A stretch of DNA of 64,000 nucleotides from Arabidopsis thaliana (lineage: Eukaryota > Streptophyta > Magnoliopsida > Brassicales > Brassicaceae): positions 682,001-746,000 of the forward strand of contig NC_003076.8 in assembly GCF_000001735.4 (NCBI RefSeq). The letters run 5' to 3'. Positions 39,396 through 49,197 of the stretch are shown in pieces. The notes below the pieces were generated by a model, which was given only the letters and a program-made list of their open reading frames with translations, was not told the origin of the DNA and made no database searches. Position numbers and translations under genes: made by a program. How positions within the stretch are numbered: position 1 is the first letter of the stretch; every line of letters starts with the position of its first letter.

Positions 39396-39975
39396 TGAAG
39401 AAGCTTGAGCACAGCAAGTTTCTTCGAGAGTAGGGTTTTTGATTCGGTAATTTCACCGGAGTAAGAATAGGATTTCGCCGAAAACGAATTGGTTAATTTG
39501 GATCCGTTCCCTCGCGCCCGCCCAGCAAAAAAAAGAAACACGAAAATTTTGCCGACTCATATTTGCATATAATTTCATATTAGTCCCTAGTATTTCCAAG
39601 TATACAATAAATAGCCCATTTAACTTTATTACCAATTTCCGAATGGATCAACGATCGTGGTTTCACGAAGTCTTTGACATTCGCCTATGTTGCAAACTAA
39701 AATAATGACATGGCGACTCATCATTGGTTCTTTACGTACACCGTAATCTAATGTGACGCATGTGGTAATAACTCTTGTGTCATAATACACGTGTCACGCA
39801 TCCACATGATCCTCTTCCCTGAACATGATGAGTTCACACCGGCTGGCTTTTTCTCACCCACTTTTCCGTCACTTTCTCGGTTCATTTTCTCGAGAAAATA
39901 AAGAAGACGAAGACGAAACCTGAAACCAAAGCCAAATTCTCTCGATTAACAGAAATTCCTTTGGATCTATCGTCA
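39396..39975. promoter_or_regulatory. Divergent promoter region of IMPA9 and LPP-gamma
   Basis: About 580 bp between two divergent start codons. Contains two ACACGTGT/ACGTACA-type ACGT words at about 39730-39800, which could be bZIP sites. No gene seen. Confidence 0.5.
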
Positions 39976-40656
39976 ATGGACCTAATACCTCAGCAGCTCA
40001 AGGCCGTAACTCTTACACACGTCCGGTACCGTCCCGGAGATCAGCTCGGACATTTCCTCGCCTGGATCTCTCTCGTCCCAGTCTTCATTAGCCTCGGTGG
40101 ATTCGTCTCTCATTTCCTTTTCCGGCGTGAGCTTCAAGGGATCTTCTTCGGTATAGGTCTCGTGATCTCACAATTCATCAACGAGTTTATCAAAACATCT
40201 GTAGAGCAAGCGCGTCCCGAGACATGTACGTTGCTCGAAGCTTGCGATTCACATGGATGGCCATCAAGCCACTCGCAATTCATGTTCTTCTTCGCTACGT
40301 ATTTCAGTTTGATGGGATGTAAAGGAATTGGATTCTGGTTTGGTTTAAGAAGCAGATGGATTATGAATCTTCTTCATTGGTCTTTAGCTGTTGTTACCAT
40401 GTATTCTAGGGTTTATTTAGGTTACCACACGGTGGCGCAGGTTTTTGCTGGTGCGGCTCTTGGGGGTATTGTTGGTGCGAGTTGGTTCTGGGTGGTGAAT
40501 TCTGTGTTGTATCCATTTTTTCCGGTGATTGAGGAGAGTGTATTGGGGAGATGGCTATATGTTAAGGATACTTCGCATATTCCTGATGTGTTGAAGTTTG
40601 AATATGACAATGCCAGAGCTGCTAGGAAGGATATGGATTCTGCTAAATCTGATTAA
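39976..40656 (+). CDS. LPPG: Lipid/dolichyl (pyro)phosphate phosphatase gamma
   Basis: PAP2-family integral-membrane phosphatase. LPP-gamma of Arabidopsis is reported in plastids and acts on phosphatidate, while its closest animal and yeast relatives are dolichyl pyrophosphate phosphatases. Single coding exon of 226 residues from the ATG at 39976; the preceding TTG at 39961 is not a start. The three phosphatase motifs are present: KTSVEQARP, WPSSHSQF and SRVYLGYHTVAQ. The final Asp of the third motif is Gln, as in dolichyl-PP phosphatases. Hydrophobic segments include FLAWISLVPVFISLGGFVSH, GIFFGIGLVISQFI, WSLAVVTMYSRVYLG and FAGAALGGIVGASWFWVV. Matches At5g03080. Confidence 0.93.
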   Translation: MDLIPQQLKAVTLTHVRYRPGDQLGHFLAWISLVPVFISLGGFVSHFLFRRELQGIFFGIGLVISQFINEFIKTSVEQARPETCTLLEACDSHGWPSSHSQFMFFFATYFSLMGCKGIGFWFGLRSRWIMNLLHWSLAVVTMYSRVYLGYHTVAQVFAGAALGGIVGASWFWVVNSVLYPFFPVIEESVLGRWLYVKDTSHIPDVLKFEYDNARAARKDMDSAKSD

Positions 40657-41220
40657 TTTGGCTAATTTGATTTGGTAAGTCGAAATTTTCTTCACTGTTT
40701 CATTGATTTTGATCTGATTAGGTCTTAGAATAAGCATTTTTGGGAATCAGCTTTAGCTTTTGATACTTGTAGGTCAAGAATGTTTGTTTTGCTATATGAG
40801 TAGGTAGTCACATTTGTGTATAATGTACCACTGTAGCATTAGAAAATACAGGAAGAACAATGTTTGTGTAAAAGCAGTTTAAGTCATTCTTCTTGGAGTC
40901 CATTAGTTGTTCTGCTCATCCCTCATGACATTGAATCTGTTTTCTCATTGCTTAATGCCGACAACAAATCAGTTCTGTTTGAGTTTTTTCTTGTCTTCTT
41001 CTTTGTTCCGCAAGCACATCTCATTTGCTTCATCCATCTGCAGGTCGAGAACTCGGGTATTAGCGGTCTTGTTATCCTTTTTCTTTGTTACATTATATCA
41101 GGAATGGCAAGGAGATGGGAGATTCCATTTATGCTACCGTTCTATGATTAGCTGCTCACCTGAACATTTCACAAAATGAAACTTCTTCACACTTATGTTA
41201 TGAAGTGATCTTTGTATCTT
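40657..41220 (+). other. LPP-gamma 3' UTR with a probable intron
   Basis: A strong donor (TTTG|GTAAGT at 40675) 18 bases after the stop pairs with a good acceptor (CATCTGCAG at 41043). The donor is too close to the stop to trigger exon-junction-dependent decay. The exon after 41043 would be untranslated. Confidence 0.6.
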
Positions 41221-41655
41221 TTTTCCTTTTCTTTCTTTGCATATTCACTTATCTATTGAAAGAAACAGTTTCGTAAATTAAAGAAAGTTATAGAGGTCTG
41301 TGGTTTTGGCATCTAAATTGATGTTCTAGTTTGTTAAATTACTGTTACTTATTAACTCGTTGCAAAAAAATAGTCTTACTAGGAACAAGCTTCAATGCAA
41401 TGCAAGTTTCGAGTTCTAAATGATACACTTCATTATGTGATGAGATTCTTATTTATTTACCCTATGTCAATATTCTAAGATGAGAATCGAGAAGATTGGA
41501 ATAATGCATTTTTGTTTAAATCATGTTGACAAAATTAGTAAATAAAAACTATGTAAACTATAGTTAAAAACCATTTAAAATGTAAACATTTTGAATAATC
41601 AAATATAAAGTTTTTAAAAGTAGTTTTTACATGAATAAATATATTTTTTTAAACC
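41221..41655. other. AT-rich spacer
   Basis: No gene or structured element seen. It leads into the repeat array that begins at about 41656. Confidence 0.4.
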
Positions 41656-42622
41656 ATAAAAATTAATCTAAGTATTAAATACATTCGCGTGAAAAGCGGT
41701 TGAACTAATAACATTCTCTTACAGACCCGTCAGATGGGAAAAGTGCTTAACCGGTTTATTTTCAATGCATTGAAATTCAACACTTAGATTTTTTGAAAAC
41801 AAAAATATTTTCTATAATAAAAAAACTTAGTTAATTCTACCAAAAAAAACTTAGTTAAACGAAAAAAATATTTTCATAATCAAAAAATAGTTTACATAAT
41901 AAAGATATTGAAAAAACAATAAAAATTAATCTAAACATTACTTCCATGATAAGAGATTGAACTAATAACATCTCTTACAGACCCATCGGATGAAACTAAT
42001 AACACCTCTCACGGACCCATCAGCATCGGATGAAACTAATAACACCTCTCACGGATCCATCAGATGGGACGGGGTGCTTAGTCCGGTTTATTTTTAATGC
42101 ATTGAAATTCAACATTTAGATTTTTTGAAAACCAAATTATTTTATATAATAAAACAAATTGTTGACAATAATCAAAAATATAACTAAAAAGATAGTTTAC
42201 ATAATAAGAATATTTTAAAAAAACCATAAAATTAATCTTAGTGTTAAATTTACTTGCGTGAAAAGCGGTTGACCTAATAACACGGCTTAAGGACCCGTAG
42301 GATGGGACGGCATGCTTAGTCCGATTTGTTCTCAATGCATTGAAATTTAACACTTCGATTTTTTAAAAACCAAAATAATTTATACACTAACAACGTTTAG
42401 TTAAAAAAAATATATACATTTTATATAATTAAAAAGATAGTTTACATAATAAGAATATTTTTAAAAAACTATAAAAATTAATCTTAGTGTTAAATTTACT
42501 TGCGTGAAAAGCGGTTGAACTAATAACACGACTTAAGGACCCGTAGGATGGCACGGCATGCTTAATCCGGTTTGTTCTCAATGCATTGAAATTTAACACT
42601 TAGTTTTTTTTAAAACCAAAAT
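41656..42622. repeat. Four-copy array of an unrecognised unit of about 145 bp
   Basis: Units at about 41662-41805, 41920-42132, 42226-42372 and 42473-42622 share an ordered core. It comprises AAAATTAATCT, GTGAAAAGCGGTTGA, CTAATAACA, GACCCGTAGGATGGGACGG, GCATGCTTAGTCCG, CAATGCATTGAAATT and a T-run followed by AAAACC. Copy 2 carries an internal triplication of CCATCGGATGAAACTAATAA. Between cores lie AT-rich linkers that also repeat (GATAGTTTACATAATAAGAATAT). The TGCATTGAAATTTAACACTT part has imperfect dyads. I do not recognise the family. No terminal inverted repeats or target duplication were identified. Confidence 0.8.
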
Positions 42623-42719
42623 AGTTTATAAAACTTTAGTTATAATAAAACAAAACAAAAAAAGCATATTCAAAAATATAATTAAAACATAGTTATTTAA
42701 TAAAAAAATAATTTGCTTA

Positions 42720-43330
42720 AGGAGAGAGAATGATACCAATTTATGATCGAGATTGAAGCATTCTTGTGTTATCAAACATTCAGAAGAACCCTAGATTTGA
42801 AGAAGAACGGAAGATAAAATACCACGGAAGAGAGGAAACTACTTTCTGCGTTTAATGTCTCGTTACAATAATCCTGCATAAAATAGAGCCCAAGTAGGAA
42901 AGTTAATTGAAGATGAACAGCTGATGATACCAATTCACAACGAATCAGAATCAAATCTCAAAAATAATTTTAAATAAAAAAATCTCTTACCATAAGTTTT
43001 TGGATTTAAAGGATCCGGGAGAATCGTCGTCCTTGCTTTTGCTTAAAGCAGAAACCTAGATGAATCATACCTGTTGACGTGCAAAAATCAGAAAACAGAG
43101 TCACGTAACGATAAAAAGAGAATCGATGAACCCTAGAAGACCCCAACATATATGAATCATCAACGACGGAGTGAAATAGAGAGAGAGATAATGAATTTAA
43201 GTTAACCTGATCGTAGAGATGGCTCTCTCAGACTGAGATCGCTGATCCTTTAGTCAATCAGAATAAGAGAATTAGAGAGAATGAAGACGACGAACAAGTG
43301 TAAGAAATTGTTGTTGCAAAAATTGTAATA
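42720..43330 (-). ncRNA. Possible spliced non-coding transcript
   Basis: Read on the minus strand, this stretch has leader-like sequence followed by well-formed splice sites: ACGATCAG|GTTAAC near 43207; GTCAACAG|GTATGATTC near 43070; CTTATG|GTAAGAG near 42990; GTATCATCAG|CTGTTC near 42922. The putative exons have stops in all frames. This pattern could be a non-coding RNA or the start of a dead gene that once ran into the repeat array. No transcript evidence is available here. Confidence 0.25.
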
Positions 43331-43419
43331 TTGGGGATAAATAGAAGCATAGCATTAGTAAAAAAGAAAAAAGGAAATAACAGGAGCGTGGAAAATCACT
43401 AACGTTAATAATTGGAGTC

Positions 43420-44526
43420 AAATCAACCGACTCTACCAATTAATAAATATAGCATTCAGTTCTCTCTCTCTAGTCGCCGCCGCAAACCAGACCCCTTTTC
43501 CAAACGCCTTTTGCCTCTCCGGTGATCGGCTTCGGCCGGCGCCGTGAGAGGGCTTCTCTTCCTCTCTTCTCTTTTTAGTTTTTCTTTTTTCTTTGTGTCG
43601 TTTTCTTTTAGTCAGCGGCGGCTCCTCCTTCTTTGTGGCTTAATCAGAGACTTTTAAGCTGACGGCGAGCGGTTGTTGTTCTCTCAGATGGAGGTTCGTT
43701 GGTGGATCTACAATGGGGAACATTGGCTCTCGACGACTGCAGCAGATCTGATGGTTTCCTTCTTCAGCCCCTTCACGGAGGTACCTCTCCTCCGATGAGC
43801 CTCCTTGGTGGTGGTGGTTCAGTGTTAAGAAGGTACAGAGGGAGGTGGATCGTGGTTTTCGAGCTTGGCTGTGAAGATCTTACCGATCCTGGGCAGATTT
43901 ACATGTTTCAAGGCCTTCTAGCTATGCTGCCGCCAACGACTCCTAATGGAAAAATAATTTGAAGTGGGAGAGAAAAGAAAACCATTTGGATGGTTGAAGA
44001 AGAAGGAAAGCTCTCCAATAAAGCCCCGGCTTCAAGAACTTTTGTCTCAGCCCGGTATTCGGTTGAGTTTCAGTCGGATTAGTATATCCGTTTTAGGCTT
44101 AGGACCGAAATAGTGAAAGCCAAGGAGTCAAAACCTTTCTGAAGTTGCGCTTTTGGCGTAGATGCTATTAGGACACGTTCTACACTCGGATCTTGAGGGA
44201 CTAATAGCTTGGAATTGGATTGGATCTCAGGATAGGATTTGATGTGCTTTGTGTTAGTAATTGTTTTTGTGTCATTGGGTGAATTTAGGTGGTTTAAGAG
44301 ATGATTTCACTTAGAGTCGTGGTGTAATTTATCTCGTTATGGTTGAAAAAATACAGTGAATTTCAGTTGGGTAACGTTGAATCCATCTTAGTGTTTCAGG
44401 GTGATACTAGACTGATTCATTGTATTTGGTTAAAATATGTTGTGGTCTAATGATTTGTACCTTTGAATTGGTTAATGGAAAGTTGTTGTTGAGCCAAAAA
44501 AAAATAAAAAAAAATCAACCGACTCT
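43420..44526 (+). mobile_element. Poly(A)-tailed retroposon, probably Sadhu-like
   Basis: A sequence at about 43435-44511 ends in an A-rich tail (AAAAAAAAATAAAAAAAAA at 44494-44514). It is bounded by AAATCAACCGACTCT at 43420-43434 and again at 44512-44526, a 15-bp target duplication. Its 5' part is GC-rich, unlike its surroundings, and it contains no reverse transcriptase. The longest open frame (43699-43962) lacks an early ATG. Length, tail and lack of coding capacity fit the Arabidopsis Sadhu family of non-coding retroposons. I also recall this locus (At5g03090) being annotated as similar to MRD1. Family naming is an inference; retroposition itself is well supported. Confidence 0.75.
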
Positions 44527-44831
44527 GCTAAGAAAAGGAAAATCAGTCGATTACTAACGGCTACTTATGGAAACAAATGGAAATTAACCGACTTTAATTT
44601 TAAGCTAACAGTAAAAAAAACACTGACGTTATATGTTGAAAATTTGAAATAACCGACTTTGGTTTATTATTTGTATCATCACTATTCAAATTACCTTTAC
44701 GGCCCAACTAAATAATATAGGGCTTTGAAGAAGCCCATCTAGAAGTTAATATAAATTAAGTTTTTAAGGGCACAAGAATGACGTCATATTAGTAAACCCC
44801 AATTACAACTCTGATTCTCCTTCCCGGCGAT
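44527..44831. other. Promoter region of the second F-box/LRR gene
   Basis: The word AACCGACTT recurs at about 44595 and 44651 and resembles the core CCGAC of DRE elements. A GGCCCAACT site II-like word lies at about 44701. No gene seen. Confidence 0.45.
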
Positions 44832-45755
44832 ATGAAACGAGCCGGCGGCGGTGTCGACTTCATCAGCTCTCTACCCGACGAAATCCTCCACCATATCCTC
44901 GCCAATACACCTACCAAGCTCGCGATCAGAACCTCCGTCTTATCCAAACGATGGAAGCATGTATGGTACGAGACACCTTCTATCTCAATTGTTTGCAATA
45001 GAGTAGATCCTGATTCGCTAAACAAAACCCTAAGTAGCTACTCGACTCCCAAAATCAAGAGTTTCGATGTTACTATAAGCAGAGATGTCACCGTACCTGA
45101 GATTGATACCTGGATTAATCTCGCTCTGTCACGCAAGGCTGAGAATGTATCTCTCAGATTCACATCTCATTATAGATTCCGAGATACATTCTTCATCAAT
45201 TCCTCTCTGAAGCAGCTTAGTTTGACTTTGGTTTATTGCATTCTGAATCCCAAGTGCGTTGTCTCTTGGTCATCGTTAAGGAACTTGTCGTTGAATCGTT
45301 GCAAGGTGTCTGATGATTCAATTGCCAAAATTCTCACTGGTTGTTCATTGCTCGAAAGCTTGACATTGAATCTCTGTGATAGACTCAATGATCTTGATCT
45401 GAGCAAGTCACTAAGTTTGAGAAGACTGGAGATACTTGGAGACCGTTGGACACCAGAGAGGATTGTAGCGCCACACATTCGTTATTTGAGATTGGAAAAC
45501 TATCAGCGACCATCTACTTTAGTGGATGTCTCATCTTTAACCGAAGCTAATCTCGGTCTTTCAAAACATGTACTTGACTATTTCACATGTGAAATGGAGA
45601 CTGAATCGCTTCAATACATGGTGCGACAGACGGTGGTTAAGTTGCAAAACATAAAGAAGCTTACTATTGGGGGAATTTTTCTTCAGGTAATGATGACCAA
45701 TTCTCTAATGCCTACGATTTTCTATGTCGTAGAGTCGTGCTATAGGATAACTTAG
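44832..45755 (+). CDS. F-box/LRR protein, truncated reading frame
   Basis: Likely SCF receptor, paralogous to the gene at 577. The open frame gives 307 residues: F-box at about 9-46 (SSLPDEILHHILANTPTKLA, SVLSKRWKHVWYETP), then leucine-rich segments (SSLRNLSLNRCKVSDDSI, LLESLTLNLCDRLNDLDLSK). In the paralogue a donor after GGIFLQ (here 45686) leads to two more exons. The same donor is intact here (CAG|GTAATG), but the next recognisable exon is out of phase (see 45912-46498). As read, translation either runs through the intron and stops at 45755 or is spliced to a shifted tail. Matches At5g03100, which I recall as about 307 residues. Confidence 0.75.
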   Translation: MKRAGGGVDFISSLPDEILHHILANTPTKLAIRTSVLSKRWKHVWYETPSISIVCNRVDPDSLNKTLSSYSTPKIKSFDVTISRDVTVPEIDTWINLALSRKAENVSLRFTSHYRFRDTFFINSSLKQLSLTLVYCILNPKCVVSWSSLRNLSLNRCKVSDDSIAKILTGCSLLESLTLNLCDRLNDLDLSKSLSLRRLEILGDRWTPERIVAPHIRYLRLENYQRPSTLVDVSSLTEANLGLSKHVLDYFTCEMETESLQYMVRQTVVKLQNIKKLTIGGIFLQVMMTNSLMPTIFYVVESCYRIT

Positions 45756-45911
45756 TTGCACATTCAAATGTTGGATTATGGATAAGTTTTCAACTTTAAG
45801 GAGCATATGAAGTCTCTCTGTGGAATATGGAAACTTGAAGTTGTTCGGTATAGTAGAGATATATGTCTCTGTAGTCACTTACTTTTTGTGCTTTTGTCAT
45901 TCTTTTGCTAG

Positions 45912-46498
45912 ATTCTATCTCTTGCCGAGCTCTGTGGTGTTACTCTTCCAGTCTTCCAGAATTCAATATCGAAGCTTTGACTGTTGAAACGAGGATTGAT
46001 CAGTCTGTGATTCCTGGTCTAGCAAGGCTGCTACAAAACTCTCCTGGACTTAAAAGGATAACAGTTAACATAACGAAGTGCAACACCACACCGGTATCTT
46101 TTCTACAGATTATTCTTTTTAAGAACCGTTTCCTTCACTTTTTGGGCTAATGCAGATAGATGTGAGATATTTTGTAGAATCAAAGATCACTTCTAGTAGT
46201 TTGCTTGAGCATTCTTTTTTTATGTCGACAGGATAAGCATCTTGACAGACACTTGAAATTGCGAGGCTTGAATCCTGATCAAAGCTGGATATCGAAATAT
46301 GGGGTCTTTCCAACTGTGGAGCAGACATCTGCAAAGATGAAACATGTGGATTCGTTCATAAAACTTGTCATGGGAAACACAAAGACATTAGAGAAGCTGG
46401 TTTTACAGTTTGGAGATTACCTTGATGCAGCATATCAAATGGTTCCAACATTATCTTACGACGATATCCAAATTGTGATCAAGAAAAGACGATCTTAA
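45912..46498 (+). pseudogene. Out-of-phase C-terminal (LRR/FBD) exons of the 44832 gene
   Basis: Two exon-like blocks remain. 45912-46093 reads SLPEFNIEALTVETRIDQSV and LARLLQNSPGLKRITVNITK. 46233-46498 reads LRGLNPDQSWISKYGVFPTV, FIKLVMGNTKTLEKLVLQFG and the FBD end IVIKKRRS. They join each other in phase 0, as in the gene at 577. The acceptor at 45911 is followed by 14 bases more than in the paralogue before the common CTTCCA, so joining to the upstream exon in phase 0 meets a stop. These exons are probably no longer translated as LRR/FBD. Confidence 0.65.
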
Positions 46499-46899
46499 AT
46501 AGTACTAGTATATTAGTATATGCTATGGACCACCGTAGATGGCTTAATTGTCTTGGTTAACGTGTCTACAAATTAATTGTTTTGATCTTAAATTTATGAT
46601 TCAGAGCTTTAGGTTTCTGTGTTCACATTGAAGGGAACAACAGTTATAGCTAGTCTTGTAGGTTAGTCTCCGTGTGATTGTCGTTTTTGATGTGTCTTCA
46701 CTGATCAGTACACGCAAAAGGCAAAACTTTCCTCCGTCCAAAGCGGATCTCTATATTACGTTTCTGTAGAAACTTAAGGTCTCTCTCACACATGTGGTGA
46801 AAAGTGATAGTTGAAGCAATGTTTGAAAATTAATATCTAAAGCTTCTAATTGACAAATAAAAAGTGTCAAAAAGGAAAAAATAAAATTTCAAGGGTTGA

Positions 46900-46931
<32 letters not shown>

Positions 46932-48345
46932 TATATATATCATGCTTTTGCTTTAGTTTGATTTATTTGACTTCTTGGTATAGTTTTTGGTTTATTCCAT
47001 TCACGAAAATTAATTTGAAGAGAAATCTTTTGACTTTTGCTTTGAATGTTTAGATGAATGAAATCTAGAAACCAAACAACAACTTGAAATTTAATTTGGT
47101 TTAATATAGATTGGTTTAGTTGGATTCCATTTCCCCCATTCGTTATTTTTGTTTAGGTTATATGTGGCTAAAAAGGAATATATTTGCATCCATTTGTATT
47201 TTTGGGTTGATATGTTTGATGGGTTTAGTGAGAATATTGGTAGTGGGAGACAAGAGTTGATTTGGATAGTTGAGTGTTGCTATTGTTTGTCTCAAAAGAT
47301 TTCCACTTTATGTTTTTAGTCATTTCCAAATCATTAACATCAAAAGCTAGGTCAAATTCATACTTCATATGTCCCAAAATATTTATCAAGGATTCTGCTT
47401 TTAGACCATCAACTTCTAGTGATCTCTTATTATTATTGGCCAGTATATAGCAATTCTGGAGTTGGGTCCATTCTATAATCCATAGACAAATTTCTTTCAA
47501 AACTTTGGGTAGATTTTTGTAATATCGTCTTTAAGTTTATTATTCAGAACAATGTTACTTCTAGAGATTGTAATTTTACGTATGTAGATTGTAGATCCAT
47601 CATATTTATTTATTATCGTAGAATTATCCTAAACACGTGTATGAAATATTTTGGTTTAAATCGAACGAGTCACAAAAATCAAAATTTGTGGACATGCAAA
47701 TTTTGAAATGTACTCATATTTCTTTTGGATATAAGTCTTCGTCCAAAACAAAGTCTTGTTTGTGTATGATGTTGAACTTCACAAATGACTGATAACGTAA
47801 CGTAATTTCACACGAGTGACCTCAATATAAAAAAGGGATTGTGTTCCATATTCAACAAAACGACACTAATGACCCATGATTAAACTAAGAAATGTAGATT
47901 TAAATGTTCTATAAGATTCGTTTCAAAGCAGTCAAAGACTCAAAGTCGCATAAAAGCACAAATTAAAGAAGATTAGTCTATAGGGAATCTTAAAGAATAA
48001 GTTGTTGGGTTTACCCATATATGCACTTATTAATCTATATAGTAGGGAACCACAAAGAAATTTAAAAACCAAAGTAGATTAAGAAGTTAATCTCCAAAAT
48101 AAGTAGAGAAAAATTAAAAATACATTAATCAACCTATAAAGTGATATCATAAAGAGCCTAAAATCGATTCGTCCGTTGAGGACAAAGACAAATAAAAGAA
48201 ATGTTTTCTTTAAAACCATTAATAAGTGATGCATAAAAATTAAATAAAAATAAAAAACGGAAAAAAAAACAAGTGCAGACAAAACGAAACCAGAACACGG
48301 TGAAGAGAAGAGGCGAGAGAGAGAGAGAGAGGGAAAAGGAAGACG
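46499..48345. other. Gene-free region
   Basis: AT-rich, no supported gene. A T-run of more than 20 bases followed by an (AT)n tract lies at 46898-46940. The minus-strand frame at 47225-47500 (91 codons) is anonymous. GA-repeats at 48315-48335 lie in the leader of the next gene. Confidence 0.5.
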
Positions 48346-49197
48346 ATGATGATTTCTCGGAGACCCGTTTCAAGTCCGGGTCGGGTAGAGAAATATCCAC
48401 CGCCTTTTATGGGGTTTTTGAGAAGTAAGAGCAACGGCGGAAGTACAAGCAGGAGTAGAAGTCGAAGCAGAGGAAGGTCACGCGCTAGTCCTCTTTTCGT
48501 TCGCCGGAATAAATCCGCGGCGGCGGTGGCTCAAGAACCGTCGTCTCCGAAGGTTACTTGCATGGGTCAAGTCCGGGTCAACCGATCGAAGCCCAAAATT
48601 AAACCCGAATCTCGAGATAACCCGACCCGACGACGATGTGAGTGGCTCCGAAACGCGTCGTTTTATAACAAATTCGCCGGGAAAATCAAAACGATGACGT
48701 TTTGGCCTAAATGGAGACTCTGTTCGTTTTCGTGTGCTTGTCGGAATTTGAAGGAGAAAGATTCTCCGAGAAGTCAATTAGATCATCCGACAACGGAATC
48801 AGTCAGAGAAATCAAAGAAGAAATCGAAGGAGAAGAAAATTTCGAAATCCCTAAATTATTTGTGTCTCCGGCTACTACTCCGCCTATAAACGCTCTGTTG
48901 TTGACGAGAAGCAGATCTGCACCGTATAGATCGTCGTCGTTGGCTTTCAGATTCTGGGAAGAAAATAACCAACGAGAAGTTGAATCACAGCAAAATGTGA
49001 GATCGGAGAAAACTGATTCGGAAGTTCCCATCGAGAAAATCAATGGTTTTCACGAGCCGGAGTATGTTGACAGAGATGAAGAAGAATTCACGAAGTTAAG
49101 ATTTGTACGGCAGCCGGTGTTGACAAGGAGCAAATCGGAGCCGGCGAGGATCGGCGAGAAGATGATGGTGTTGCTTCCCGATGAAGAAGAAGGTTAG
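48346..49197 (+). CDS. Arg/Ser-rich basic protein of unknown function
   Basis: Single exon, 283 residues. Met-Met start; the second Met at 48349 is equally plausible. The N-terminal third is Arg/Ser-rich (GSTSRSRSRSRGRSRASPLF), which is probably why it has been called protamine-like. The middle has conserved-looking WLRNASFYNKFAGKIKTMTF, then WPKWRLCSFSCACRNL with clustered cysteines. The C-terminal part repeats a LTRSRSAPYR / LTRSKSEPAR motif that could be a 14-3-3 or phosphorylation site, and ends in an acidic tail (LLPDEEEG). No signal peptide or membrane segment. Matches At5g03110. The function is unknown. Confidence 0.85.
   Translation: MMISRRPVSSPGRVEKYPPPFMGFLRSKSNGGSTSRSRSRSRGRSRASPLFVRRNKSAAAVAQEPSSPKVTCMGQVRVNRSKPKIKPESRDNPTRRRCEWLRNASFYNKFAGKIKTMTFWPKWRLCSFSCACRNLKEKDSPRSQLDHPTTESVREIKEEIEGEENFEIPKLFVSPATTPPINALLLTRSRSAPYRSSSLAFRFWEENNQREVESQQNVRSEKTDSEVPIEKINGFHEPEYVDRDEEEFTKLRFVRQPVLTRSKSEPARIGEKMMVLLPDEEEG

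Noticed and set aside
42720-42960. Possible primer-binding-site-like word (TGGTATCA) hinting at an LTR element
   Set aside because: No flanking long terminal repeats, polypurine tract or gag/pol-like reading nearby. The word also forms part of a splice-site context.
43699-43962. 88-residue protein in the retroposon
   Set aside because: The frame begins at TTG and its first ATG is deep inside. It lies in a poly(A)-tailed retroposed copy, and no domain is recognisable.
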